A stretch of DNA of 64,000 bases, from positions 144,911-208,910 of the forward strand of contig JADKJV010000007.1 of NCBI GenBank assembly GCA_016720825.1, in the 5' to 3' direction. The translations under genes and the position numbers were made by a program. How positions within the stretch are numbered: the stretch's first letter is position 1; each line of letters begins with the position of its first letter. This stretch comes from Chitinophagaceae bacterium (GTDB lineage: Bacteria > Bacteroidota > Bacteroidia > Chitinophagales > Chitinophagaceae). Under the pieces are notes generated by a model. It worked only from the letters and a program-made list of their open reading frames with translations. It was not told the DNA's origin and did no database searches. Below are positions 29,622 to 38,439 of the stretch, in pieces.

Positions 29622-30512
29622 ATGTCTCGTTTTGCCATATTGCGAAAGATTATGATGAAACACCGCTACAAGCTGGTGTTCACATATATATTATTTACAT
29701 TGGAGATGGTGGGCAATTTAATGCGGCCGTTCTTCCTTGGATTAGCCGTGAACGATCTTATTAAGGGGAGTTATGATGGATTGATCCTGCTCTGCGGCGC
29801 GCATTTAACCTGGCTGGTGGTGGGTACCATCCGGCACCGGCTGGACACCCGGACTTATTCGACGATCTATTCAGCCCTGGTCACTAATTTTTTATCCCGC
29901 AAATTCACAAGCAACGATATTTCCAAACTCAGTGCGCATTCCACCCTGGCCCGCGAGTTTGTTGATTTTTTGGAATACGACCTGGTATATGTGATTGAAG
30001 CTTTCTTCAGCATCGTGGGTTCGCTTATCCTTTTATTCTTCTATGATTTTTCTGTCGTGCTGGTTTGCCTGAGCATTTTACTGCCGGTTACCGCACTGAG
30101 TTATTTCTATGGGAAAAAGATGAAGCTGCTGAACAGGCAAAAAAATGATGAGCTGGAAAAACAGGTGGATATTATTTCATCCGGCAACACGCATCTCATC
30201 AACCACCACTATAATACACTGCGCAAATTCCAAATCCGCATCAGCGACCAGGAAGCCTGGAACTTCGGGTTTATGGAAATCATGGTGATGATTGTTATTG
30301 GTATTTCCCTGCTGATTACAAATAAAACCGCCGGCGGCGGTATGGAAGCGGGCAGCCTGATCGGTATTTACAGTTATATCCAGCGGTTTGTATCCGGACT
30401 GGACACGATCCCCTATACGGTACAACGCATCAGTTCGCTGAATGATATTACGCGGAGAATTGAATTGCAACAGGAGGATCTCATTGACCCCGAATTCAGG
30501 GAAGTGGCCTGA
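29622..30512 (+). CDS. ABC-transporter-like six-helix membrane domain protein without ATPase
   Basis: The 296-residue product has about six hydrophobic helices arranged as in the membrane domain of ABC exporters (for example VFTYILFTLEMVG, FFSIVGSLILLFF, VVLVCLSILLPVTAL, MVMIVIGISLLI). It ends soon after the last helix, so there is no Walker A or LSGGQ and no nucleotide-binding domain, and no neighbouring ATPase gene. Bacteroidota have a family of such stand-alone domains. It follows the ATP-grasp/SET gene by 65 bases on the same strand and may move the product of that pathway, using an ATPase encoded elsewhere, or serve as a membrane anchor. Its stop abuts the stop of the convergent mnmG gene. 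Confidence 0.78.
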   Translation: MSRFAILRKIMMKHRYKLVFTYILFTLEMVGNLMRPFFLGLAVNDLIKGSYDGLILLCGAHLTWLVVGTIRHRLDTRTYSTIYSALVTNFLSRKFTSNDISKLSAHSTLAREFVDFLEYDLVYVIEAFFSIVGSLILLFFYDFSVVLVCLSILLPVTALSYFYGKKMKLLNRQKNDELEKQVDIISSGNTHLINHHYNTLRKFQIRISDQEAWNFGFMEIMVMIVIGISLLITNKTAGGGMEAGSLIGIYSYIQRFVSGLDTIPYTVQRISSLNDITRRIELQQEDLIDPEFREVA

Positions 30513-32376
30513 TTACCGGCCCATATAAACCATCAGGATCTGCACATCACTGGGGTTAATCCCCGAAATGCGGCTGGCCTGTCCGAGCGTACGCGGCCTG
30601 ATCCGGTTTAATTTTTCACGGGCTTCATTTCCGAGGGAAATAATCTTTTTATAATCGAATTGTGCGGGAATTTCAAGGTCTTCTAACTGCGACATCCTGG
30701 CCACAATTTCTTTTTCCTTCCCGATATATACATCATACTTTACCTGGATAGAAGCCTGCTCGAGCGAATCGGTCGTGAATGGTTTTAAGTGCAGCCGCCA
30801 GCTCCGGAATGGTATTCATCATATCAGGCAGCTCCACATCCGGACGCAGTAAAATTTTCTGTGCTTTTTGTTTTTCAGAAATCGCAGAAGACTGGATCGT
30901 TTCCAGCCAGGCATTCACCGATCCCGGCTCAACCATAAATGAACTGAGAACAGATTTGATTTCTTCCACCTGCTTTTTCTTCTCTTCCACTTTGGTCATG
31001 CGTTCTGCAGATGCCAATCCGATTTTATGGCTCATTTCTGTCAGACGTAAATCCGCATTATCCTGACGCAGCAATGTCCTGAACTCTGCACGCGATGTAA
31101 ACATGCGGTAAGGCTCTTCTGTTCCTTTGCTGATTAAATCATCAATGAGCACACCAATGTATGCATCACTTCTTTTCAATATCACGGGCGCTAATTCTTT
31201 CGACGCCTGGTGTGCATTGATACCCGCCATCAATCCCTGGCAAGCGGCTTCTTCATATCCGGTCGTGCCATTGATTTGTCCCGCGAAAAATAAATTCTTA
31301 ATCAGTTTTGTCTCGAGCGAATAATCCAATTGTGTTGGCGGAAAGAAATCATATTCGATCGCATAACCCGGACGGAACATTCTCACATGCTCAAAACCTG
31401 GAACTATACGAAGGGCTTCGTATTGCACATCTTCCGGCAATGAGGTGGAAAAGCCGTTGACATATATTTCAACCGTATTCCAGCCTTCCGGTTCTACAAA
31501 CAACTGGTGTCTGTCCCTTTCGGCGAAACGGTTAATCTTATCTTCTATACTGGGGCAATAGCGTGGTCCCACCCCGTCAATACGGCCGGCGAACATGGGA
31601 CTCCGGTCAAACCCGGTTTTCAATTTATCATGCACCGCCTGGTTGGTATAAGTGATCCAGCAGCTTCTTTGTTTCGTTGGCTTGGGAATATCCAGGTAAG
31701 AAAAGCCTACAATTTCATCATCTCCGGGCTGTTCTTCCATTTTGGTATAATCCAGGCTGCGGCCATCCACCCTTGGCGGCGTTCCTGTTTTCAGGCGATC
31801 GCTTTCAAATCCCAGCGAAACGAGTTGTTCGGTGATTCCGGTCGCGGCTTTCTCTGCCATCCGGCCTCCGCCAAAGTTCTTCTCTCCTATATGAACGATC
31901 CCGTTCAGGAATGTTCCGTTGGTCAGCACCACCGATTTGGCCATGATTTCATGTCCGAGTCCGGTCACCACGCCCTTCACTCTTCCGTCTTTCACCACCA
32001 AACCCTTCACCATATCCTGGTAGAAATCCAGATTCATGGTTTTTTCCAGCATTTCCCGCCATTTCTGGGAGAAAAGCATGCGGTCGTTCTGCGCGCGGGG
32101 GCTCCACATCGCCGGACCTTTTGAACGGTTCAGCATCCTGAACTGGATCATGCTCTCGTCGGTCACAATTCCGGAATACCCGCCCATGGCGTCAATCTCC
32201 CGCACAATTTGTCCCTTGGCAATCCCGCCCATAGCAGGATTACAGCTCATTTGCGCGATGGTTTGCATATTCATGGTCACCAAAAGCACTTTTGAGCCCA
32301 GATTGGCCGCGGCCGCTGCTGCTTCACAACCGGCGTGACCGGCTCCAACTACTATGACATCGTATTCTGGAAACAT
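30513..32376 (-). pseudogene. mnmG: tRNA uridine 5-carboxymethylaminomethyl modification enzyme MnmG, one frameshift
   Basis: MnmG (GidA) works with MnmE to install the cmnm5 group on U34 of certain tRNAs. The N-terminal FAD-binding motif VVGAGHAGCEAAAAAANLG, the CNPAMGGIAKG motif and EEAACQGLMAGINAH are all present. The main segment (30733-32376) stops early; one extra base in the TTTT run at 30783-30786 explains it. Shifting there gives LEQASIQVKYDVYIGKEKEI and joins the C-terminal domain (MARMSQLEDLEIPAQFDY through PSDVQILMVYMGR) to a stop at 30513. The corrected length is 620 residues, usual for the family. Because mnmG is nearly universal and important, a sequencing error is more likely than a true mutation. 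Confidence 0.93.
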
Positions 32377-32400
32377 ATTCGGGGATGCAAAGGTACCGCC

Positions 32401-33024
32401 TTAATCCGGCTGCTTACCCAGGTTTTTAAGGAACTCGTTCTCTTTTTTCACTTCTTCGGGCGATTTACCCTCATTTAACAGCTCAAATTCATATTGGTTA
32501 AAGCCGGCCAGGTCTTTTAAAAGATCCTTCCGCTCCAACAGGAACCCAATTTGTTTCTCCGGAGCCGTTATTTCTACTTCCTGCATGGATTTAATCTTCT
32601 CCAGCATGCCCTTGCACATTTCCAGACCGGTCTCTTTCTCCAGGGTCTCATAATATTTCCGGGCAAAATTCAGGGCCAGTCCCGTTTCCTTCTCTTTCTT
32701 ACTCGCCGGAACCATCCGGATATTGGTAAAATGCCAGCAAAGGCGGAGGTCTTCTTCTTTATGTATATCAAAACAGGAAAGGGGAACGATATGATCAAAC
32801 TGCCAGCTCTTGCCGAAATCCTCCCAGCCAACCCCTTCGGGGAACTGGATGGCGATCCATTTCCTGAAATCTGCAATGGGGAGACCGAAATATGGGGCAT
32901 AAGCGGGACAATCATTCTGCTGTATAATATATCTCCTCAGGGTAATCTGCCATTTCCGCTTTTCCCGGTTTACGGCCAGGGCCGGACTCTCATCCAATTG
33001 CCTTGTCCACCTTTTCCTTGCCAT
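32401..33024 (-). CDS. HNH nuclease-like protein
   Basis: I choose the ATG at 33024 over the GTG at 33039. The core is WQFDHIVPLSCFDIHKEEDLRLCWHFTNIRMVPA (about residues 78-110), which matches the beta-beta-alpha-metal HNH fold: DH, then the asparagine in TNIR, then a basic tail. The N-terminal 70 residues contain an R/K-rich stretch and a helix-forming segment, and the C-terminal 90 residues are charged and probably coiled coil. There is no zinc ribbon. HNH proteins nick or cut DNA; here no phage or restriction gene is adjacent, so the role is unknown. It lies 24 bases upstream of the mnmG start, a spacing that suggests co-transcription with mnmG. Confidence 0.7.
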   Translation of the reverse strand: MARKRWTRQLDESPALAVNREKRKWQITLRRYIIQQNDCPAYAPYFGLPIADFRKWIAIQFPEGVGWEDFGKSWQFDHIVPLSCFDIHKEEDLRLCWHFTNIRMVPASKKEKETGLALNFARKYYETLEKETGLEMCKGMLEKIKSMQEVEITAPEKQIGFLLERKDLLKDLAGFNQYEFELLNEGKSPEEVKKENEFLKNLGKQPD

Positions 33025-33092
33025 ATCAATTGTTTTCACAAAGATATGTTTTCACATGACACAGTTTCGGCCTGAAACAGTTTTTTGTGGAA

Positions 33093-33527
33093 CTATTTAA
33101 AGTATTTCTGAAGATAGAAGTCCTCCATGGCGCGCATCTTCTTCTTTTCTCCGGGCTTTTTATCGCCATAGCCGCAGAAATGAAGAACTCCGTGGAAAAT
33201 AACCCGGTGGAGCTCGGATTTAAAGGTTTGCTTTAAGGTCCTGGCGTTATCAGAGACCCGGTCAACGCTGATATAGATTTCACCCTGGAGCGGGTTGGCG
33301 GGACCAGACAGGTCGAAGCTGATGATATCCGTATAATAATGGTGCTTGAGGAAATCGAGGTTAATGTTTAACAGGTACTCATCGGAACAAAACACCACAC
33401 TGAGTGTTTCTAACTTCCTGCCTTCCTGTGTCATGATATAAGAAAGAAATTTTTTGAGCGCAGTTCTCTTCGGGAGAAAAACAGGCTTTTTCTGAAAAAA
33501 GAATTCTATACTTGACCTTTGAGGCAT
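33093..33527 (-). CDS. ybeY: Endoribonuclease YbeY (rRNA maturation)
   Basis: The start at 33527 (MPQRSSIEFF) gives a 144-residue product of the usual size. The signature zinc-binding motif reads HRVIFHGVLHFCGYGDKK, with the histidines of H-x3-H... in the normal helical position, and the substrate strand is present (TDIISFDLSGPANPLQGEIYIS). The third zinc ligand, usually the H of GYDH, is not obvious: the sequence has GYGDKK. Such variants are common in Bacteroidota. YbeY trims 16S rRNA 3' ends and takes part in ribosome quality control. It is transcribed divergently from feoA, leaving a 61-bp shared promoter region. Confidence 0.92.
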   Translation of the reverse strand: MPQRSSIEFFFQKKPVFLPKRTALKKFLSYIMTQEGRKLETLSVVFCSDEYLLNINLDFLKHHYYTDIISFDLSGPANPLQGEIYISVDRVSDNARTLKQTFKSELHRVIFHGVLHFCGYGDKKPGEKKKMRAMEDFYLQKYFK

Positions 33528-33588
33528 ATTTTCAAAATTCGTAAACAATTGCAAAACAGCAAGAATAGTTTTGCCTAAATAACGATTC

Positions 33589-33819
33589 ATGGTGCGAAAG
33601 CTTTCCGAACTCAAGCCTGGACAAAGAGGCGTAATAAAAGAATTCAGCAATAACGAGATATTCCTGAAACTGATGGAAATGGGCTGCGTCCCAGGCGAGA
33701 AAATCCTGATGGAACAAGTCGCGCCCCTGGGAGATCCGATCTCCATTTCGGTGGCCGGCTATCACCTCAGTCTGCGACTGAATGAAGCGGAACACATCTT
33801 TGTGGAAACAACTAATTGA
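33589..33819 (+). CDS. FeoA-type small SH3-like domain protein
   Basis: The 76-residue product is a single FeoA domain: LSELKPGQRGVI at the start, LKLMEMGCVPGE in the middle and PISISVAGYHLSLRLNEA before the end. In Fe(II) uptake, FeoA is a cytosolic partner of the FeoB transporter. No feoB follows here; the next gene is nadD, 47 bases downstream. It could therefore serve a FeoB encoded elsewhere or have been recruited to another task. An AT-rich palindrome (TAATTGA...TCAATTA) spans the stop. Confidence 0.88.
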   Translation: MVRKLSELKPGQRGVIKEFSNNEIFLKLMEMGCVPGEKILMEQVAPLGDPISISVAGYHLSLRLNEAEHIFVETTN

Positions 33820-33866
33820 TTATCAATTAATTATATTACTAAAGAAAACCGTAATTTCGTGACAAC

Positions 33867-34439
33867 ATGAAAATCGGTCTTTACTTCGGCTCCTTTAACC
33901 CGGTTCATACCGCGCACCTGATCATTGCCAGTCACCTGCTCAACGAAACCGATCTGCAGAAAGTCTGGTTTGTGGTCTCCCCGCAAAATCCATTTAAAAC
34001 AGAATCGGCGTTACTCAGCGAATATCATCGCCTCCACCTGGTTCGTGTAGCCACTGAAGATGACCAGCGCATCAAAGCATCAGAAATAGAATTCGGTTTA
34101 CCGAAACCATCTTATACATCAAGCACATTAATTTATCTCTCCGAGAAACATCCGGAACATGAATTCTCTATCATCATGGGAAGTGATAGTTTCCAGAATT
34201 TATCGAAGTGGAAAAATGCGGATTTTATTATAAAGAACTATTCCATCTATGTATATCGTCGGCCGGGATTTGAAATAGATAATTCTATTGGTGCGAATAT
34301 AATTGTGCTGGATGCGCCGTTGCTGCAGTTATCGGCGACGCAAATACGGAATAATATCAAAGAGGGAAAGTCGGTGAGGTATATGGTACCGGATAAAGTG
34401 TTAGAAGAAATTGAGAAGGGGGGGTATTATAAAAAGTAG
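33867..34439 (+). CDS. nadD: Nicotinate-nucleotide adenylyltransferase
   Basis: The enzyme joins AMP from ATP to nicotinate mononucleotide, the second-last step in NAD synthesis. The nucleotidyltransferase signatures are present: GSFNPVHTAH near the start (His14 and His17 of the T/HxGH-type motif), FVVSPQNPFK, IIMGSDSFQNL, and LQLSATQIRNNI near the end (ISSTxIR motif). The 190-residue length is normal. It is in the same window as nadA, but the two genes are not in one operon (they are 5 kb apart on opposite strands). It follows feoA on the same strand. Confidence 0.95.
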   Translation: MKIGLYFGSFNPVHTAHLIIASHLLNETDLQKVWFVVSPQNPFKTESALLSEYHRLHLVRVATEDDQRIKASEIEFGLPKPSYTSSTLIYLSEKHPEHEFSIIMGSDSFQNLSKWKNADFIIKNYSIYVYRRPGFEIDNSIGANIIVLDAPLLQLSATQIRNNIKEGKSVRYMVPDKVLEEIEKGGYYKK

Positions 34440-34486
34440 TTTTTTTTACCACCCTCCTACGCTTCGCTCCGGCGGGCAAAGCAAAG

Positions 34487-34550
34487 TTCACAAAGAGGTT
34501 AACCTTGTGAACTTAGTGTATTTCCTTTGTTGGCTTTGTGGTAAAATGTA
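34487..34550. repeat. Hairpin of the CACAAAGG family after nadD
   Basis: GTTCACAAAGAGGTT and AACCTTGTGAAC form an imperfect stem at 34487-34513, followed by CTTTGTTGGCTTTGTGG. The words are the same as in the hairpin at 19912. It lies between the convergent nadD and chromate-transporter genes. Confidence 0.55.
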
Positions 34551-34552
34551 TT

Positions 34553-35803
34553 TCAAAAAAAGTACCCCAACCCCAAACACACCATCACTATTATCGGCGA
34601 CGCAATTTTCGTAAAATTCAACAACGCTATCGTCCCTCCTATCACCAGCACATTAATCAAACTCACCGTTTTTAATTCAGTAATAGAAATATCCTTCATG
34701 ATATAAAAACTCGACGCAATCATAATCCCCACCACCACCGCGTTGATTCCTTCCAGGGAACGGTATACTGCCGCATATTTTTTCAGGTTATTCCATATCG
34801 GGTAGAAAAACAAAACCAGAAGGGCGCTGGGCAGGAAAATCCCTACCATGCCGATCAGGCAGCCGAGGATCTGCATATTGGTCCCCATATCTTTTAAGGC
34901 CATGCCGCCGGCAAAGGAAGCTATTGAGAAAACCGGTCCGGGTACGGCGCGCACGATACCCATGCCGGTATACAATTTATCTTCTTCAATCTGCACCACA
35001 TCAACTTCTTCCCCGGGCTTGCGGGCTTTGATTGCTTCGGGGCGCACACTCCATTGTTCGTACATCATCGGCATCAGGACCTGTCCGCCGCCGAAAACCA
35101 TGCTGCCCATCCGGTAAGTGTTTTCAAAAAGATTGATAGGTTTGCGGTGCGGCCATTGTTCATTCTTGGCCGTTTCGCTGATAATACCTGCGGCAATGAA
35201 GATGATACCAAACATCCAGAAATTCCACCATTTGATCTTTTTCGGTTTTTGTTCTACCTGTGGGATACGTTTCAAACTCAGGTTGGTGGCAATACCGCCG
35301 GCGATGATCAGTCCGGGGAAGATCCACGGCATCTTAAAGAAAAAGTAGGTGATGGCAGTGCCAACCAGCATAATGATCCAGGTAATCGTGTTCTTCACTC
35401 CATGGGGAAAAGCAACGATGGCGGCATAGGCCAGGAACCCGGCGGCCATCGGGGGGATGAACTTGAAAATATCGGTATTGAGGGCCCGCTTATCTATATA
35501 CTCCAGTAAGAAGGAAAACGAACCCATCATGATTGAAGCAGGCAAGATCCAGATGATCAGGGTGAGTATTGCCAGGGGAACACCGCCTCTTTTATATCCA
35601 ATCAGTGTAACGGTTTGGGTGGAAGAAGCGCCGGGCAGCAGCTGGCAAAAAGCATTGTATTCCATCAGCTCTTCCTCGGTCACATAGTGGCGGCGCTTCA
35701 CAAAATTCTTCATCATCATACCCAAATGCGCCTGGGGTCCGCCGAAGGCAGTTAAACTGTAAAAAAATACAGTCCGCAGGAATGGAACATGGCGCAGCAG
35801 CAT
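34553..35803 (-). CDS. chrA: Chromate transporter, two-domain CHR family
   Basis: The 416-residue membrane protein has the duplicated CHR domain: FGGPQAHLGMMM in the first half and FGGGQVLMPMMYEQW in the second, with a PG(A/P) motif (LLPGASSTQT, AVPGPVFS) in each. Ten or so hydrophobic helices are visible. CHR proteins extrude chromate, or transport sulfate in exchange, at the inner membrane. There is no chrB-type regulator next to it. The start at 35803 gives a short hydrophilic N-terminus before the first helix, as is usual. Confidence 0.92.
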   Translation of the reverse strand: MLLRHVPFLRTVFFYSLTAFGGPQAHLGMMMKNFVKRRHYVTEEELMEYNAFCQLLPGASSTQTVTLIGYKRGGVPLAILTLIIWILPASIMMGSFSFLLEYIDKRALNTDIFKFIPPMAAGFLAYAAIVAFPHGVKNTITWIIMLVGTAITYFFFKMPWIFPGLIIAGGIATNLSLKRIPQVEQKPKKIKWWNFWMFGIIFIAAGIISETAKNEQWPHRKPINLFENTYRMGSMVFGGGQVLMPMMYEQWSVRPEAIKARKPGEEVDVVQIEEDKLYTGMGIVRAVPGPVFSIASFAGGMALKDMGTNMQILGCLIGMVGIFLPSALLVLFFYPIWNNLKKYAAVYRSLEGINAVVVGIMIASSFYIMKDISITELKTVSLINVLVIGGTIALLNFTKIASPIIVMVCLGLGYFF

Positions 35804-35851
35804 TGAACTTAAATATAGAAAAATTCGCTTAAAGGCCGGAACTGATCCCTG

Positions 35852-36334
35852 TCAGTCTGTGTCATTTTCAGAAGGCACCTGAACAGGACTCATCATCTTT
35901 CCGGGGAAAAGGATAAAATTCACCCCACAGATAAAAACAAACAGCAATACAAACTCGAGCGAACGCAGGAAACCAAACGGGGTAAACTGGTTCCAGGTAT
36001 AAACAATATTCATGGCGATATTGGCCAGTCCCAGCAGGACACCAACCGTAAACGTAAAATGATTGAGCGGGAAATCGCGGAACACATAATGGCTGATGAT
36101 GGTGGCCACGGTGTTCGTCAAACTGAATAATGACATTAAAATAAACGATCCCCCGATAATCAGCAGACCCAGTTCCAAATACCAATCCAGCTCATTAAAC
36201 CAGTGCAGCAGGGGGAATACCGCCAGGTCGCCCAGCCAGAACAATATCGCATCCAGGATAATAAAACAGGAAGCCGCTGAAAAAACATAGATCAGCGAAT
36301 ACAAATTTTCCTTATTGCGTGAGATGGTTCTCAT
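35852..36334 (-). CDS. Four-helix membrane protein, unrecognised family
   Basis: I choose the ATG at 36334 (MRTISRNKENLYS); the longer frame upstream is not needed. The 160-residue product has about four hydrophobic segments (IYVFSAASCFIILDAILFWLG, YLELGLLIIGGSFILMSLFSL, FTVGVLLGLANIAMNIVY, FVLLFVFICGVNFILFP). The topology resembles the GtrA-type small membrane proteins but no defining motif is visible. It is divergent from the M20 hydrolase with 81 bases between starts, so the two may share a regulatory region. No function can be assigned. Confidence 0.68.
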   Translation of the reverse strand: MRTISRNKENLYSLIYVFSAASCFIILDAILFWLGDLAVFPLLHWFNELDWYLELGLLIIGGSFILMSLFSLTNTVATIISHYVFRDFPLNHFTFTVGVLLGLANIAMNIVYTWNQFTPFGFLRSLEFVLLFVFICGVNFILFPGKMMSPVQVPSENDTD

Positions 36335-36415
36335 GGTCTTTACAAAACTATTCAATTCCCGCTCCCCCGCCGGATAAATGCAACATTTAAGTATATTGAA
36401 CCTAAATTCCCCGCA

Positions 36416-37717
36416 ATGAAACAAAGCCTTTTTCTGTTATCATTATTGGTATGTTCTGTCATGCAGGCACAAACCGTAGCCCAGCTCAAAGAAAAAGCAA
36501 ACCAGGCCGCTGACCGGATTGAGTCCAAAACAATCGCCTGGCGCCGGGATCTCCACGAACATCCTGAACTCGGTAACCGGGAAACCCGCACGGAAGGGAT
36601 CATTGCGGAACATCTTACCAAACTGGGGCTGGAAGTAAAAACCGGCGTGGCCCATACCGGCGTGGTGGCTATATTAAGAGGTGGCAAACCTGGTCCCTGC
36701 GTGGCGCTCCGGGCCGATATGGACGGATTGCCCATCGTGGAGAAGGTAAAGCTGGATTATGCCTCCAAAGTAAAATCAGAATATAACGGCCAGCCCGTGG
36801 GTGTGATGCATGCCTGTGGCCACGATACCCACGTTGCGATGCTGATGTCGGTGGCGGAAGTTTTAGCCGGCATGAAGAATGATCTCCATGGCACAGTCAA
36901 ATTCATTTTCCAGCCCGCCGAGGAAGGCGCGCCTGATGGCGAAGAAGGCGGTGCGCCCCTGATGGTGCAGGAGGGTGTAATGGAAAACCCCAAAGTGGAT
37001 GTGGTATTCGGACTTCATATTGAATCTAACATTGAAACCGGAAGGATCGAATACAAACCGGGTGCATTTATGGCTTCCTCCGATTGGTTCCACGTGGTTG
37101 TAAAAGGAAAAGGGAGTCATGGTTCGCAGCCCTGGCTGGGCATTGACCCGATCCAGGTGGCCGCCCAGATTATTGAAGGTTTCCAGCATATCATCAGTCG
37201 CCAGATGGAATTAACCAAAGCACCAGTGGTGATCACGGTTGGTAAAATCAATGGCGGGGTGCGCAGTAATATTATTCCGGAAGAATGTGTGATGGATGGA
37301 ACCATCCGCACGCTGGACAGTAAAATGCAAAAAGATGTGCACGAGCGCATGAAAATTACAGCCACGAATATTGCGGAAGCCAATGGCGCAACAGCCACAG
37401 TTACGATAGATACCAAAACGCTGGTCACCTATAATACGCCCGAGCTGGTTAAACAAATGATCCCTTCATTACAATCAGCTGCCGGTGTAAACAATGTAGC
37501 CGAAAGGGAATGGGTAACCGGTGCTGAAGATTTTTCATATTATGGCACGAAAGCTCCTTCGTTCTTTTTTTATCTCGGTGGTATGACCAAAGGCAACGAT
37601 CCTGCCAAAGCACCGCCGCATCATACCGCGGATTTCCAGGTTGATGAAGCGGGGATGAAAACCGGGGTGAGGGCGTTTTGCCATTTGGTGATTGATTATA
37701 TGAGTTCTGGAAAATAA
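36416..37717 (+). CDS. Exported M20-family amidohydrolase (carboxypeptidase or aminoacylase type)
   Basis: A signal peptide is present (MKQSLFLLSLLVCSVMQAQ). The catalytic domain has the metal-ligand motifs of the IAA-amino-acid hydrolase/aminoacylase branch of M20: DLHEHPELGNRET, RADMDGLP, HACGHDTH, QPAEEG, GLHIES, and GSHGSQPW in the lid region, then TGAEDFSYY near the C-terminus. Members hydrolyse N-acyl amino acids or dipeptides with two divalent metal ions. Being exported, it probably acts in the periplasm on peptides or acyl-amino acids taken from the environment, matching the peptidase theme of the DPP11 gene at 59 kb. Confidence 0.92.
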   Translation: MKQSLFLLSLLVCSVMQAQTVAQLKEKANQAADRIESKTIAWRRDLHEHPELGNRETRTEGIIAEHLTKLGLEVKTGVAHTGVVAILRGGKPGPCVALRADMDGLPIVEKVKLDYASKVKSEYNGQPVGVMHACGHDTHVAMLMSVAEVLAGMKNDLHGTVKFIFQPAEEGAPDGEEGGAPLMVQEGVMENPKVDVVFGLHIESNIETGRIEYKPGAFMASSDWFHVVVKGKGSHGSQPWLGIDPIQVAAQIIEGFQHIISRQMELTKAPVVITVGKINGGVRSNIIPEECVMDGTIRTLDSKMQKDVHERMKITATNIAEANGATATVTIDTKTLVTYNTPELVKQMIPSLQSAAGVNNVAEREWVTGAEDFSYYGTKAPSFFFYLGGMTKGNDPAKAPPHHTADFQVDEAGMKTGVRAFCHLVIDYMSSGK

Positions 37718-37795
37718 AAATTCCAAATTCCAAAAAACAAATTCCAAACGTCTAAGCCGCTACGGGGAATCCCCGAAGTGATCCTTAGATCTACT

Positions 37796-38430
37796 TTGGG
37801 GGAGCAACGAACGCAGCGAAATACAAGTTTTCTCGCTCAGTTCGAGTTTCCTCGCTGTTCGAGTTCCTCGCTGCGTCGCCGTGGTGGGTGTCCTCACCCA
37901 CCACTTCGAAGTTCTGAAACTTCATTGCTTTTAAATTTTCTGATTAATTTATAATATCTGTTATTTCATGAAATTCCGGTGGGTGAGGACACCCCTGGGG
38001 GCTGAGCTTGCAGAAGAATCATTTCGAGCACAGTGGGAACTCCGGCGGGACCCTCCGCGGCCTTGGAGCAACGAACGCAGCGAAATAAAAGTTTTCTCGC
38101 TCAGTTCGAGTTACCTCACTGTTCGAGTTTCCTCGCTGCCCGGCGGCCCCCCCCCCCCCACGCGGAACTCGACGCCACACTTAACCCCCCGAATTAATAA
38201 AAACTTCCACCAGAAAAGCCAGGGGGCGCCACGGCGGCACGCGCGGCGGGCGCGGGAGCACGACAAGGGCACCGAGGGACCGGGGCGGGGGAACCGGGGA
38301 ATAGTCGCCGTGGTGGGTGTCCTCACCCACCACTTCGAAGTTTTGAAACTTCATTGCTTTGAAGTTTTCTGTATTGATTTATAATATCTGTTAGTTCATA
38401 AAATTCCGGTGGGTGAGGACACCCACCGGG
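37796..38430. repeat. Duplicated hairpin-bounded intergenic element (REPIN-like), two copies
   Basis: Copy 1 spans 37800-37999; copy 2 spans 38062-38430. Each has a left block (GGAGCAACGAACGCAGCGAA and CTCGCTCAGTTCGAG), then a hairpin with arm GTGGTGGGTG and loop TCCT (37881-37904; 38310-38333), about 70 bp of AT-rich spacer, then a hairpin with arm CCGGTGGGTG and loop AGGA (37976-37999; 38406-38429). The right hairpin is the reverse complement of the left. Copy 2 is interrupted by a GC-rich insert. Together with a short A-rich run at 37718-37760 these fill the 722-bp gene-free stretch. Confidence 0.88.
38140..38303. other. GC-rich insert interrupting repeat copy 2
   Basis: Copy 1 reads CCTCGCTGC directly into GTCGCCGTGG. 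In copy 2 the same junction is split by 164 bp with a run of 13 C (38147-38159), several other G or C runs and a GC content far above the window average. It has no coding potential that I can support. It is either a foreign insert or an assembly or base-calling artefact. Confidence 0.7.
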
Positions 38431-38439
38431 GCTGAAAAG

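Noticed and set aside
37968..38384. 138-residue plus-strand frame
   Set aside because: It spans the duplicated repeat and the GC-rich insert; it has no domain and would be split by real copy differences.
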